Assembly: GCA_035341665.1 (NCBI GenBank)
Contig: DAOQVR010000006.1
Location: forward strand, 1-64,000
DNA: 64,000 nt
Source: DAOQVR01 sp035341665
Lineage (GTDB): Bacteria; Chloroflexota; Anaerolineae; JAAYZQ01
Reading direction: 5' to 3'
Notes under the pieces: model-generated
Databases searched by the model: none
Seen by the model: the letters and a program-made list of their open reading frames with translations, nothing else
What the model was told of the DNA's origin: nothing
Shown: in pieces, positions 20,034-28,631 of the stretch
How positions within the stretch are numbered: the first letter of the stretch is position 1
Layout of the letters: every line of letters begins with the position of its first letter
Position numbers and translations under genes: made by a program

Positions 20034-22517
20034 ATGAAACGGCGAAGGTCGTTATGGCTCTTGCTCGGCGCCCTGCTGGCGCTCGTGGGCATGGGGGCCT
20101 GCGGGCTGCTGCAGCGGGCAACTCCCACTCCGGGGGTCCCGGAGACCGTCGCGCTGGTGACTTCTACCTTCACGCCGGTCCCGGTGACAGAGGTCTCTCC
20201 TACCGAGAGTGTGGCCCCCATCACCACGGCTGCGCCCACCGACACGCCGGCCTCTGTGCTTCCTACCGACACGCCCAGCCCAATACCATCCACCAACACC
20301 CCTGTGCCAGCCAGCACAACCACACCTCGCCCGCCCACGGCCACGCCTACGCGCACAGCTGCGCCGACGGCCGTCCCGACAGCCGTCCCGACAGCCGTGC
20401 CAACCGCCGTGCCGACTGTCGTGATTACGGACTGGCTGGGTGAGTACTTTGCCAATGCCTCGCTACAGGGCAGCCCGAAGGTGGTGCGCAATGACCGGGT
20501 CGTGGACCTGGCCCTGGCGGCTGGCCTGGCCCCTGCCTCCGGCATTCCGAGTGAGAACTGGTCTGCGCGCTGGAGCCGGACCTGGTTCTTCCAAGAGGGG
20601 AATTACCGCTTTCGCCTGCGGGTGGACGATGGAGCCAGGCTGTATGTGGGCGGCAAGCTGCTCATCGATGCCTGGGCCGACGGCGCGGAGCGGGAGTTTA
20701 CAGCCGATCGATTCCTGAGGGGGAACGTGCCCGTCAGGCTGGAATACTACAACCACCTGGGAGCCGCACGCGCACGGCTCAACTGGGACGAGGTAGCCCA
20801 GTACAGTGGGTGGTTGGGAAGCTACTATGATGTGCCTACCGTCTCAGGGATGCCCATCTTCCAGCGGGGTGATGCGGCCATACAATTCGAGTGGGGCACC
20901 GGCTCCCCGCGCTCTGACATCCCGGCCGACAACTTTTCGGTGCGGTGGTGGCAGCTCTACAACATTGTGAAGGCCGGTCAGTACCGCTTCCGCACAGCAT
21001 CAGACGATGGTGTTCGGCTCTGGATCGACGGGAGGCTGGCAATAGACGGCTGGGCGGATGGCGTTTCCACCCGCGAAACGGTGGTCACGCTGGGCGCCGG
21101 TCTACACGACGTACAGCTCGACTACTACGAGCGCACGGGAAATGCGCGCGTCCAACTCACGATCGAGGCAGTGCTCGCCACGCCGACCGCGACGCCAACC
21201 CGGACTCTGGCGCCATCGCCGACCCACACCGCCACCGCATCGCCGACCCGGACGTTGACGCCGTCGCCGACGAGCACCTCGCCGGCACCCACGGCGACTC
21301 CGACCGCGAGCAACACGCCGACCGCGACGCCGATCACCTTGCCCACAGCGACTGCCACCGTGCCGGTGGTCGACACGCCCGCGCCGACCGACACTGCCGT
21401 TCCGACGGACACACCCATGCCCACGCCGACCCGCACACCGGTGCCACCGCGCCCTGCGATCAGCCTCCAACCGGGTGCAGGCAAAGTCGGCACACCCTTC
21501 ACTGTGCTCGGCACCGGCTGGCCGTCCGCCACGGTGATAAACCTTTCCCTGGTACGCGCCCTGCCGAAGGCGGCACCCTCGGAGCCGGTGGCCCAGGTGG
21601 CGGCCGACGACCACGGCAGGTTTGAGATAGAGTTGGTGATCCCGCCTGACGAAGGCTGGGAAGGGCTCCCGTCGGCCACCATCCAGGCCGAGACGGCGTC
21701 GCCGGGCTACCGCGAGCGCGCGGTCTACCGGCTGTTGCCCAAGCTGACCAAGGTGCGCTTTGATGTGATCCCGACCACGCAGGAGCGGTTTGCCCTGCCG
21801 AAGCAGACCTACCTGGCACTGGGCAGCCAGGAGGCGTGGGCCCAGTGGTTCGGAGCGGAGCCGGCTCCGATCGAGCCGCCGGTGGAATGGAACAGAGAAG
21901 TCGTGCTTGGCGCGTTCCTGGGTCCACAGAAAGCCGGCACGAAGGTTGCTGTGACTTCGGTCGTGCAGCGCGAGAACGTTGTGTCTGTCTGGCTGTCGGC
22001 CGAGGTGCCGATGCAGGCCCCGACCACCGATCGTTCCTCCAACAATCCGAGAGTCATGGTGCGGGTTCCTCGACCCGCCCCGGCAACGACCGATCAGAGC
22101 TCTCCAGGGATCCAATATGCATTCCTGGACGTGACCGGGAGGCTGCTAGCACAGGGGCCTGTGGGCGGCGAGCCGCTGCCCATGCAGAGGGCCACGGCAC
22201 TCAAAGTGGAACCGATGCTGGGCGCGCAGGCAGTAGCGCCAGAGGGCGAGGCCGCCGAGGGGACACAGGAAGCGGCCCGGGCAGCTGGCGCCGAGCTGCC
22301 AGAGGTATCTGCTGCCGAGGGAGCAGCAGCAGCTGAGGCAGGCGCCGAGTTGGCCGCCGCTGCGCCGGATGACAGAGAGGCAGCGACGGTGACCAGCTCA
22401 GGGGACCGCCTGCCGGCGGCCACCGCGGGCATCGCCGCCGGGGCCTTCATTCTGGTCGGCTGGGGGATCGGCGTCGCCGTCAACCGGCGGGCGAAGAGGC
22501 GAGGGCTGGACAGCTAG
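20034..22517 (+). CDS. Secreted two-PA14-domain protein with C-terminal membrane anchor
   Basis: The 827-residue protein begins with a basic, hydrophobic export signal ending near a Cys (GMGACG, possible but imperfect lipobox). A Thr/Pro-rich linker (about 30-130, including four TAVP units) precedes two PA14 domains (about 135-250 and 258-385; repeated EYFAN/SYYDV, FRLRVDDGARLYVGG and FRTASDDGVRLWIDG). A second Thr/Pro linker, an Ig-like region (about 478-575) and a segment resembling PrcB-type domains (VLGAFLGPQKAGTKVAV) follow. It ends in an Ala/Glu-rich stretch and a C-terminal transmembrane helix with a basic tail. PA14 modules often bind carbohydrates. A surface role is inferred. Its stop overlaps the stop of the convergent gene. 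Confidence 0.8.
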   Translation: MKRRRSLWLLLGALLALVGMGACGLLQRATPTPGVPETVALVTSTFTPVPVTEVSPTESVAPITTAAPTDTPASVLPTDTPSPIPSTNTPVPASTTTPRPPTATPTRTAAPTAVPTAVPTAVPTAVPTVVITDWLGEYFANASLQGSPKVVRNDRVVDLALAAGLAPASGIPSENWSARWSRTWFFQEGNYRFRLRVDDGARLYVGGKLLIDAWADGAEREFTADRFLRGNVPVRLEYYNHLGAARARLNWDEVAQYSGWLGSYYDVPTVSGMPIFQRGDAAIQFEWGTGSPRSDIPADNFSVRWWQLYNIVKAGQYRFRTASDDGVRLWIDGRLAIDGWADGVSTRETVVTLGAGLHDVQLDYYERTGNARVQLTIEAVLATPTATPTRTLAPSPTHTATASPTRTLTPSPTSTSPAPTATPTASNTPTATPITLPTATATVPVVDTPAPTDTAVPTDTPMPTPTRTPVPPRPAISLQPGAGKVGTPFTVLGTGWPSATVINLSLVRALPKAAPSEPVAQVAADDHGRFEIELVIPPDEGWEGLPSATIQAETASPGYRERAVYRLLPKLTKVRFDVIPTTQERFALPKQTYLALGSQEAWAQWFGAEPAPIEPPVEWNREVVLGAFLGPQKAGTKVAVTSVVQRENVVSVWLSAEVPMQAPTTDRSSNNPRVMVRVPRPAPATTDQSSPGIQYAFLDVTGRLLAQGPVGGEPLPMQRATALKVEPMLGAQAVAPEGEAAEGTQEAARAAGAELPEVSAAEGAAAAEAGAELAAAAPDDREAATVTSSGDRLPAATAGIAAGAFILVGWGIGVAVNRRAKRRGLDS

Positions 22518-23365
22518 AACCACTTGTCCTGGAGGCGGTCGAGCGTCCCGTCTCTGCGCATCTCGAGCAAGATGTGGTTGATCTCTTCAATAAGGAGGAC
22601 CGCATCCGGCCGCACCGGGATGCTGTAGTTGACGTCGACAATCGGCTCGCCGGCGAAGCGCAGCCCTTCGCATTGGTGCAGGTAGACCAGGGCCGATATG
22701 CGGTCCACGATGGCGGCTTCCAGCTCTCCTGCTTGTAGAGCACGTAGCGCTTCGCCGGCGGTATCGTACCGGCGCAGCCCGAGCTGCTGCAGGATGAGCT
22801 TTTCCTTCGGCTCGCCTTCGGGCACGTACCCCCATTCCACGCCCACAACGCGGCCTGGCAGATCTTGCACAGCGTTGATGCCCTCGGTGCCTTCCCGCAC
22901 TACGATGACCGGTCCCGCGTTGAAGTACGAGATGGAGTAGCTTACGTCGCGAGTGCGGGCTGCCTCATAGGGGAGCGCCGAGAGCACGACATCACAGCGG
23001 CTCGCTGCAAGTGCATCGTAGAGGCTATCGAACCCCACGACCACGAACTCGGCCTTCACGCCCGGCGCTATGCGCGGCGCCAGGAGATGGGCCAGGTCGG
23101 CATCCAGCCCTACCACCTGCCCGGTGGTGGGGTCTACCGACTCAAAAGGCGGCCAGCTGGGATCGGTGCAGACCCGCAGCACCCCGGTCTCCAGGATGCG
23201 GTCGCGCGTCTCATCGACGGGGCGGAGGCTGCGCATCAGAAGCCAGGCCGCAAAGGCCAGGGCGACCACCACCAGGCAGAGGATCGACCGTCGAGCCAGC
23301 CTGCGGCTGCCTCGACGGCTGATCTTGCTTTCTTTGTCTCGCATGTCGAACGATGCCCCCGCCAT
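22514..23365 (-). CDS. Amino-acid-type (family 3) extracellular solute-binding protein
   Basis: The 283-residue protein has an N-terminal basic segment plus one membrane anchor (SILCLVVVALAFAAWLLM, about residues 27-46). The SBP_bac_3 fold follows, with GVLRVCTDPSWPPFESVDP, VGLDADLAHLLA and the closing ILLEMRRDGTLDRLQDKWF. Such proteins bind polar amino acids for ABC import or serve as sensory domains. No permease or ATPase gene is adjacent, so it may be an orphan receptor. There is no lipobox; the uncleaved anchor may hold it to the membrane. The ATG at 23365 has GGGAGGAGGG upstream. Its stop overlaps that of the convergent PA14 gene within CTAG. Confidence 0.82.
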   Translation of the reverse strand: MAGASFDMRDKESKISRRGSRRLARRSILCLVVVALAFAAWLLMRSLRPVDETRDRILETGVLRVCTDPSWPPFESVDPTTGQVVGLDADLAHLLAPRIAPGVKAEFVVVGFDSLYDALAASRCDVVLSALPYEAARTRDVSYSISYFNAGPVIVVREGTEGINAVQDLPGRVVGVEWGYVPEGEPKEKLILQQLGLRRYDTAGEALRALQAGELEAAIVDRISALVYLHQCEGLRFAGEPIVDVNYSIPVRPDAVLLIEEINHILLEMRRDGTLDRLQDKWF

Positions 23366-23459
23366 CCTGCCCTCCTCCCAGGCTTACCTGCCTGCGGAAT
23401 GGAAGGGCACTGTCCAGATGAAGCAGCGCAGCGGTTCGCTCGTGAGCTCCAGAGGCATC

Positions 23460-24587
23460 CTACTGCTCCCCACCCCGGGCGTATTCCTGGACCGCGGTGT
23501 AAACTGGCTTGGGCGTGAAATCGGGTGTCACAAAGGTGAAATAGTCGAGATAGCTGTTGGCCGGGCGGGGGTAGCGGAAGGCCCATAGCGCGACCACCTC
23601 GCACCAGGGCCACTCCTGCTCCGCCTTCTGATAGGCCCTCACCGTGAAGGCTGCCCGTTGGCCGGGCAGCACTGCCTTGGTCCAGCGGGGGTGGTCGTTC
23701 CAGCCCCCTTCGGTGAGGTACACCGGCATCCCCGGATAGCCCGCGTCCACCAGCATCGCGTGCAGCAACTCCGTTCGGGCAAAGTTCACCGTCGCGGGAT
23801 CGGCCGGGGCGTCGGGCGGCAGCTTCCAGCCATAGGCGTGCACAGCCAGGCCGTCCATCGCCTCCCCGGCGCCGGCAGCCAGCATGCGCTGCAGGTACTC
23901 CAGGTCATTCATGCCCTCCGGATCACCCGAAGGCGCCAGGGTAGGTGCCAGCGCCCCGCCGAGCACGACAACCTTCGGGTCAGCCTGCTTGACGGCGGCG
24001 TAGGTTGCGCTCAGGAGGGCGGTGTAGCCCTCGGGGTCCACCGGCCGGTAGCCCCACTCCAGGGCGATGTTGGGCTCGTTCCATACGACGATGGCCGCCA
24101 CACGTTCCCGGAAGTGGCCGACGAAGGCCTGCGCATACTGAGCGAAAGCGGGATAGTACTCCACGTCCAGGTAGGTTGGCGTGGTCGACCGGTCGTCCGT
24201 CCCAGGTCGGGCCCACTCCGGGACCAGGCCGAGCCGGGCAATAACCTGGAGCCCCTGCCGACGGGCATGGTCGACCACCTGGTCGGCGTGGGTCCAGTCG
24301 TAGCGTCCGGGTGCCGGCTCGGAGTAGGCCCAGGGGAAATACTCCACGATCCAGCCGGCGCCCATCTCACGCACCATCTCCAGAGTGCGCTTGACCTTCC
24401 AGGGTTCTACTTCGTCGGTCAGGCGGGTGTGGATGCCGACCCTCGGGTTTATGCTGGTCACCTGCTGCTGCGGGCCAAGCTCAACCACCGGCGCCGGCGG
24501 ACGGCCGGCGGCGAGGCAGAGGATCGCCAGGAGGGCCAGGCGCAGGGCGCGCGGCCTCCAGCGGCGCAGGGTGGTACTCGTCGGCAT
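23460..24587 (-). CDS. Secreted glycoside hydrolase-like protein (clan A TIM barrel)
   Basis: The 375-residue protein has an N-terminal signal (LRLALLAILCLAAG) and a TIM-barrel sequence like GH39/GH5-type beta-glycosidases. A conserved WNEPN (about residue 170) would provide the acid/base Glu and LTEGGW (about residue 292) the nucleophile. The early block WIVEYFPWAYSEPAPGRYDW is also typical. Substrate unknown. The ATG at 24587 is chosen because a TATAAT box ends only six bases upstream, predicting a leaderless mRNA that starts at or near the ATG; longer frames would begin upstream of the promoter. Confidence 0.8.
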   Translation of the reverse strand: MPTSTTLRRWRPRALRLALLAILCLAAGRPPAPVVELGPQQQVTSINPRVGIHTRLTDEVEPWKVKRTLEMVREMGAGWIVEYFPWAYSEPAPGRYDWTHADQVVDHARRQGLQVIARLGLVPEWARPGTDDRSTTPTYLDVEYYPAFAQYAQAFVGHFRERVAAIVVWNEPNIALEWGYRPVDPEGYTALLSATYAAVKQADPKVVVLGGALAPTLAPSGDPEGMNDLEYLQRMLAAGAGEAMDGLAVHAYGWKLPPDAPADPATVNFARTELLHAMLVDAGYPGMPVYLTEGGWNDHPRWTKAVLPGQRAAFTVRAYQKAEQEWPWCEVVALWAFRYPRPANSYLDYFTFVTPDFTPKPVYTAVQEYARGGEQ

Positions 24588-24593
24588 GGCAAG

Positions 24594-24622
24594 ATTATAC
24601 AAGTAGGGTGCGGTGGGCGCAA
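24594..24622 (-). promoter_or_regulatory. Promoter giving a leaderless transcript for the glycosidase gene
   Basis: Minus strand TTGCGC (24622-24617), 17-bp spacer, perfect TATAAT (24599-24594). With normal spacing transcription would begin at about 24587, the A of the ATG, leaving no 5' untranslated region. Confidence 0.6.
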
Positions 24623-24691
24623 CCGGTATGGCATCTAGGCTTGATTCAAGCGCGGGCGGCGTGCCAAGGGAGGCAGAAGCGCGCTGCATTC

Positions 24692-24720
24692 TTGAAGAAA
24701 CCTGCCTCCGCGGTTATACT
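24692..24720 (+). promoter_or_regulatory. Sigma-70-type promoter of the phosphofructokinase gene
   Basis: TTGAAG (24692-24697), 17-bp spacer, TATACT (24715-24720). The predicted start near 24727 lies about 85 bases before the ATG at 24812 and excludes a longer in-frame start at 24608. Confidence 0.65.
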
Positions 24721-24811
24721 GGCCCGGATGTGCCATCCACAACACTCACAAGGAGCCGGCAGGATCGCATGTCCGGCCGAGGTCCTTGGTGGCTCTGGGA
24801 GGAACAAACCT

Positions 24812-25993
24812 ATGACGCGAGCGAAGAAGATTGGAGTCCTGACCGGTGGAGGTGACGTGCCCGGCCTCAATGTGGCAATGAAAGCCGTGGTCGAGCGAGC
24901 CTACGACGAAGGCTGGGAAGCCGTCGGCATCCGAAAGGGATGGGCAGGGCTTCTGCAGTGCAACGTAGATAGCCCTCAGGCACGCAAGAACCTGATCCTG
25001 CCCCTCACCAGGACCACAGTGCGGACCATCGACCGCACGGGCGGGACATTCCTGCACACGTCGCGCACCAACCCGCAGCGGGTGAAGGCGACAGAGGTAC
25101 CCGATTTTCTGGAGGGCACCGGCGTGCTTGTGCAGGGAGAGGGCAAGAAGGCCGTCTACGACTTTACTGCGCACGTCCTGGAGGTGCTCCGGTACCTGGA
25201 GATTGATGCCCTGATCCCCATCGGCGGTGACGACACGCTCTCTTACGCCGCACGGCTGCACCAGGAGAACTTTCCGGTGGTGGCTATCCCGAAGACGATG
25301 GACAACGACGTCTATGGCACCGACTACTGCATCGGCTTCTCCACGGCCGTCACGCGGAGTGTCGAGTTCATCACGGCCCTGCGGACGCCCAGCGGCTCGC
25401 ACGAGCGCATCGCGATCGTCGAGCTGTTCGGGCGCAATTCGGGCGAGACGTCGCTGATCGCGGCCTACCTGGCCGACGTGGACCGGGCGATCATCTCCGA
25501 GGTACCTTTTGACACCCAGAAGCTGGCGATGCTGCTGGTGCAGGACAAGTACAGCAATCCGAGCAACTATGCCATCATGACCATCTCCGAAGGCGCTCAC
25601 GAGGTCGAGGGCAGCGTCGTCCATTACGCGGGCGACGAAGATGCGTACGGCCACAAGAAGCTCGGGGGGATCGGCTCGGTGTTGGGCGAGAAGCTGAAGG
25701 CCCTCACCGGAGAGAACATCATCTACCAGCCGTTGGGCTACCTGATGCGCAGCGGCGCCCCCGACTCGCTGGACCGCATGGTTGCGGTGAGCTACGGGCT
25801 CCTCGCAATGTCGCTGGTGGTCCAGGGGCGCTCGGGCCGGATGGTGGCCCTGCGCGACGGTGTCTACACCCACGTTCCGCTGAACCGCGTCATTTCCGGC
25901 GAGAAGCGCGTGGATGTGGACGAGATGTATGACAAGGAGCAGTACCGGCCCAAGATCCACGACATGCTGGGCAAGCCGATGTTCCTGTACTAG
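24812..25993 (+). CDS. 6-phosphofructokinase, probably pyrophosphate-dependent
   Basis: The 393-residue enzyme phosphorylates fructose 6-phosphate to the 1,6-bisphosphate in glycolysis. It begins KKIGVLTGGGDVPGLN and shows IGGDDTLSYAARL and PKTMDNDVYGTDY. ATP-PFKs have GGDGS and PGTIDND at these places; Asp in GGDD and Lys in PKT are known markers of pyrophosphate use, so PPi is the likely phosphoryl donor and the step would be reversible. The FGRNSGETSLIAAYLA block is typical of the group. Start: ATG with GGGAGGAA nine bases upstream. Confidence 0.88.
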   Translation: MTRAKKIGVLTGGGDVPGLNVAMKAVVERAYDEGWEAVGIRKGWAGLLQCNVDSPQARKNLILPLTRTTVRTIDRTGGTFLHTSRTNPQRVKATEVPDFLEGTGVLVQGEGKKAVYDFTAHVLEVLRYLEIDALIPIGGDDTLSYAARLHQENFPVVAIPKTMDNDVYGTDYCIGFSTAVTRSVEFITALRTPSGSHERIAIVELFGRNSGETSLIAAYLADVDRAIISEVPFDTQKLAMLLVQDKYSNPSNYAIMTISEGAHEVEGSVVHYAGDEDAYGHKKLGGIGSVLGEKLKALTGENIIYQPLGYLMRSGAPDSLDRMVAVSYGLLAMSLVVQGRSGRMVALRDGVYTHVPLNRVISGEKRVDVDEMYDKEQYRPKIHDMLGKPMFLY

Positions 25994-26091
25994 GATCAAG
26001 CTGCCGGGAGGCAGGGAAGAGGGTGTTGTGTGTGCAGTGCACCCTTGAGGTGCGCCGCATGCGGTCGAGGATTATGCCAGGAGGTCAGGCC

Positions 26092-27579
26092 GTGCACGAA
26101 GTGTCGCAGGACGAGGCGCTGACGTTCGACGATGTCCTTCTCGTTCCCAGCAAGTCCGAGGTATTGCCCGGTGACGTGGACCTCCACGTCAGCCTTTCTC
26201 CCGGCGTCTGTCTGAACATACCGATCCTGTCGGCCGCGATGGACACGGTCACGGAGGCCCGGATGGCCATTGCGCTCTCCCGCGAGGGGGGCATCGGCGT
26301 CGTGCACCGCAACCTGTCCGTCGAGCGCCAGGCTGAGGAGGTCGAAAAGGTCAAGCGCAGTGAGTCGGGGATGATTGTCGACCCGATCACGCTGCCGCCC
26401 ACTGCCACGGTAGCCGACGCCGAGGCGATCATGAGCCGCTATCACTTCTCTGGGGTCCCGATCACGGAGGATGGGCGGCGCCTGGTCGGCATTCTCACCA
26501 ACCGCGACATCCGTTTCGTGACTGACCACAGCCTGCCCATCCACAGCCTGATGACTCCCAAGGAGCGCCTGGTCACCGCGGCCGTCGGCACGACCCTGGA
26601 GGAGGCGGTGGCGATCCTGCAGGCGCACCGTATCGAGAAGCTTCCGCTGGTCGACGACGAGGGGGTGCTGAAGGGGCTGATCACGGTCAAGGACATTCAG
26701 AACCGGCGCGACTATCCCCGTCGCAGCACCGACGGCCAGGGCCGGCTCTTGTGCGCTGGGGCGATCGGGGTCGGCGAGGCCGGGATGGCCCGGCTCGAAG
26801 GGCTGGCGGAAAAGGGGCTGGACCTGGCTGTGATCGACACGGCCCACGGCCACACGAGGGACGTCCTGGCTACGGTCGAGCGCGCCAAAGCCCGCTACCC
26901 GCAGCTGGCCTTGGTCGCGGGGAACGTGGTCACTGCCGAAGGCACGCGCGACTTGATTTCGGCGGGGGCAGATGTCGTCAAGGTCGGCGTGGGTGCCGGC
27001 TCGATCTGCACGACACGCATCGTGACCGGGGCGGGCATGCCGCAGATCACTGCCATCCGGATCTGCTCGGGGGAGGCCCACCGGCAGGGTATCAAGGTTG
27101 TCGCCGATGGGGGAATCAAGTACTCGGGCGACATCACCAAGGCACTGGCTGCCGGGGCCGACGCCGTGATGCTGGGCAGCCTGCTGGCGGGGTTGGACGA
27201 ATCGCCGGGGGAGCTGGTGATCTTTGAGGGCCGCCGCTTCAAAGAGTACCGGGGTATGGGATCCCTCGGGGCGATGAAAGGCGTGGCGCGGGATCGCTAC
27301 GGTGTGAGCTTGTCGGAGAAGGGAGCACGCTCCTCCGGCAAGGTCGTGCCGGAGGGGATCGAGGGACAAGTGCCGTACAAGGGACCTGTGGCCGATTATC
27401 TCTACCAGCTGGTCGGAGGGCTGCGCTCGGGGATGGGGTATGTGGGCGCCCGATCGCTGTCCGAGCTGCAGGAGAAGGCACGCTTTGTGCGGATCACCAA
27501 CGCCGGGCTGATCGAGAGCCACCCGCACAGCGTGTTTGTCACGAAGGAAGCGCCCAACTACCCGACCAGCCCCGAATAG
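26092..27579 (+). CDS. guaB: Inosine-5'-monophosphate dehydrogenase
   Basis: The 495-residue enzyme oxidises IMP to XMP, the committed step of GMP synthesis. It shows the N-terminal DEALTFDDVLLVPSKSEVLP and SAAMDTVTEARMAIALSREGG. A CBS-domain pair (about 95-215) follows. The catalytic loop GVGAGSICTTRIVTGAGMPQ contains the nucleophilic Cys, and the C-terminal flap region includes EGIEGQVPYKGPV. The GTG at 26092 has GGAGGT seven bases upstream and fits the family start, better than upstream ATGs. It ends three bases before the next gene. Confidence 0.94.
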   Translation: MHEVSQDEALTFDDVLLVPSKSEVLPGDVDLHVSLSPGVCLNIPILSAAMDTVTEARMAIALSREGGIGVVHRNLSVERQAEEVEKVKRSESGMIVDPITLPPTATVADAEAIMSRYHFSGVPITEDGRRLVGILTNRDIRFVTDHSLPIHSLMTPKERLVTAAVGTTLEEAVAILQAHRIEKLPLVDDEGVLKGLITVKDIQNRRDYPRRSTDGQGRLLCAGAIGVGEAGMARLEGLAEKGLDLAVIDTAHGHTRDVLATVERAKARYPQLALVAGNVVTAEGTRDLISAGADVVKVGVGAGSICTTRIVTGAGMPQITAIRICSGEAHRQGIKVVADGGIKYSGDITKALAAGADAVMLGSLLAGLDESPGELVIFEGRRFKEYRGMGSLGAMKGVARDRYGVSLSEKGARSSGKVVPEGIEGQVPYKGPVADYLYQLVGGLRSGMGYVGARSLSELQEKARFVRITNAGLIESHPHSVFVTKEAPNYPTSPE

Positions 27580-27582
27580 GAC

Positions 27583-28434
27583 ATGGGACCTACTGCCCAG
27601 CCCGTCGACTTGGATAGGGTGGTCGCCGCTGTGGCCGCGTCGAGGAAGTACAGTGGCGTGTGCGAGGACACTATACGGCGGGTTGCGGCGCAGCAGATGG
27701 CGACGGTGCCGGCTGCCAGCCTAAAGGCAGCGGTCAAGGCAACCCAGCGGCGGCTGCATCAGGCCTACGGAGCCTTTGAGCGGGCATTTGACGAGGAGGA
27801 GGCCCTATCCCAGCTGGCAGGAGCGTACCGGTCTGGCACGGCGGAAGAGGTCAAGGCAGTGTGCCGCCAGATACTGGCACAGCACCAGTCCACGAGGGAG
27901 CGCCTGCCGGAGATCGATCGCTTCTACCACGAGATCTGGGCCGTAACCGGCAGGCCGCGCAGGCTGCTCGACCTCGGGTGTGGCCTGGACCCGCTGGCGC
28001 TGCCCTGGATGGGGCTGGAGCAGGGCGCGAGTCTCATGGCGCTGGACATTGACCGGCAGCGGATCGCGTGGCTAAACCGCTGCCTGGTCGTGGCAGGGAT
28101 GGAGCCACTGGCTAGATGCCAGGATGTGTTGGTGTGCCCACCCGCCGACCGGGCCGATGTGGCCTTGCTCCTCAAGATGAGCCCCACCCTGGAGCGGCAA
28201 GAGCCGGGGTCCACGGCGCGGCTCATCGAGGCGCTGCAGGCGACCCACGTCGTGGTCAGCTTTGCCGTCAGGAGCCTGGGGGGGCGCGAGAAGGGGATGG
28301 CCGGGAATTACCAGAGGCAATTCGAGGCCCTCTGGAGGGCGGGATTCCATTCCCGCCCGGCAGCCGGGTATGGAAACCCGGCCTACGAAGTGCTGCGATT
28401 CGAGAGCGAGCTGGTGTTCATCGTGCACAAGTAG
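27583..28434 (+). CDS. FmrO/Rmt-family 16S rRNA (guanine-1405-N7) methyltransferase homologue
   Basis: The 283-residue protein resembles the Sgm/Grm/ArmA/Rmt family, which methylates N7 of G1405 in 16S rRNA and confers resistance to 4,6-disubstituted deoxystreptamine aminoglycosides. Seen here: an N-terminal helical part with SRKYSGVCEDTIRR (20-33) and SAM motif LLDLGCGLDPLALPWMG (128-144). Further on are ALDID (153-157), LLLKMSPTLERQEPGS (195-210) and VVSFAVRSLGGREKGM (224-239), all family signatures. It follows guaB by three bases with no strong ribosome-binding site, suggesting coupling. Residues 261-269 (AGYGNPAYE) are encoded by one copy of a palindromic repeat that forms an array just downstream. 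Whether it confers resistance or is a housekeeping modifier is unknown. Confidence 0.82.
   Translation: MGPTAQPVDLDRVVAAVAASRKYSGVCEDTIRRVAAQQMATVPAASLKAAVKATQRRLHQAYGAFERAFDEEEALSQLAGAYRSGTAEEVKAVCRQILAQHQSTRERLPEIDRFYHEIWAVTGRPRRLLDLGCGLDPLALPWMGLEQGASLMALDIDRQRIAWLNRCLVVAGMEPLARCQDVLVCPPADRADVALLLKMSPTLERQEPGSTARLIEALQATHVVVSFAVRSLGGREKGMAGNYQRQFEALWRAGFHSRPAAGYGNPAYEVLRFESELVFIVHK
28363..28389 (+). repeat. Single 27-bp palindromic repeat unit inside the methyltransferase gene
   Basis: This unit matches the tandem units at 28434-28622 (GCCGGGTATGGAAACCCGGC core). It inserts nine in-frame codons near the C terminus of the methyltransferase. A second imperfect palindrome of similar style (GGCGGGATTCCATTCCCGCC) lies just upstream. 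Confidence 0.75.
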
Positions 28435-28622
28435 CCGGGTGTGGAAGGCCGGCATACGACGCCGGGTATGGAAACCCGGCCTACGACGCCGGGCGTGGAA
28501 GGCCGGCACAAGTGGCCGGGTATGGAAACCCGGCCTACAAAGCCGAGGGTGGAAACTTGGCCTACGACGCCGGGGGTGGAAGGCCGGCACAAGTAGCCGG
28601 GTATGGAAACTTGGCCAACGAG
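28434..28622 (+). repeat. Array of seven 27-bp palindromic tandem repeats
   Basis: Seven directly adjacent 27-bp units start at 28434, 28461, 28488, 28515, 28542, 28569 and 28596. Consensus core GCCGGGTATGGAAACCCGGC is followed by CTACGAC or ACAAGTA. Two core variants alternate (AAACCCGGC and AAGGCCGGC). Most cores can form a 7-bp stem. The first base is the G of the methyltransferase stop codon, and the array ends just before the ribosome-binding site of the next gene. Because 27 is a multiple of three, reading frames run through it without stops; that is not evidence of coding. Confidence 0.9.
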
Positions 28623-28631
28623 AGGAGACTT

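Noticed and set aside
25996..27528. 510-codon minus-strand frame opposite guaB
   Set aside because: Antisense shadow of IMP dehydrogenase; no ribosome-binding site, no recognisable domain, and codon composition typical of reverse complements in GC-rich DNA.
28434..28622. CRISPR-like array
   Set aside because: The 27-bp units are directly adjacent with no variable spacers, and no cas genes are present.
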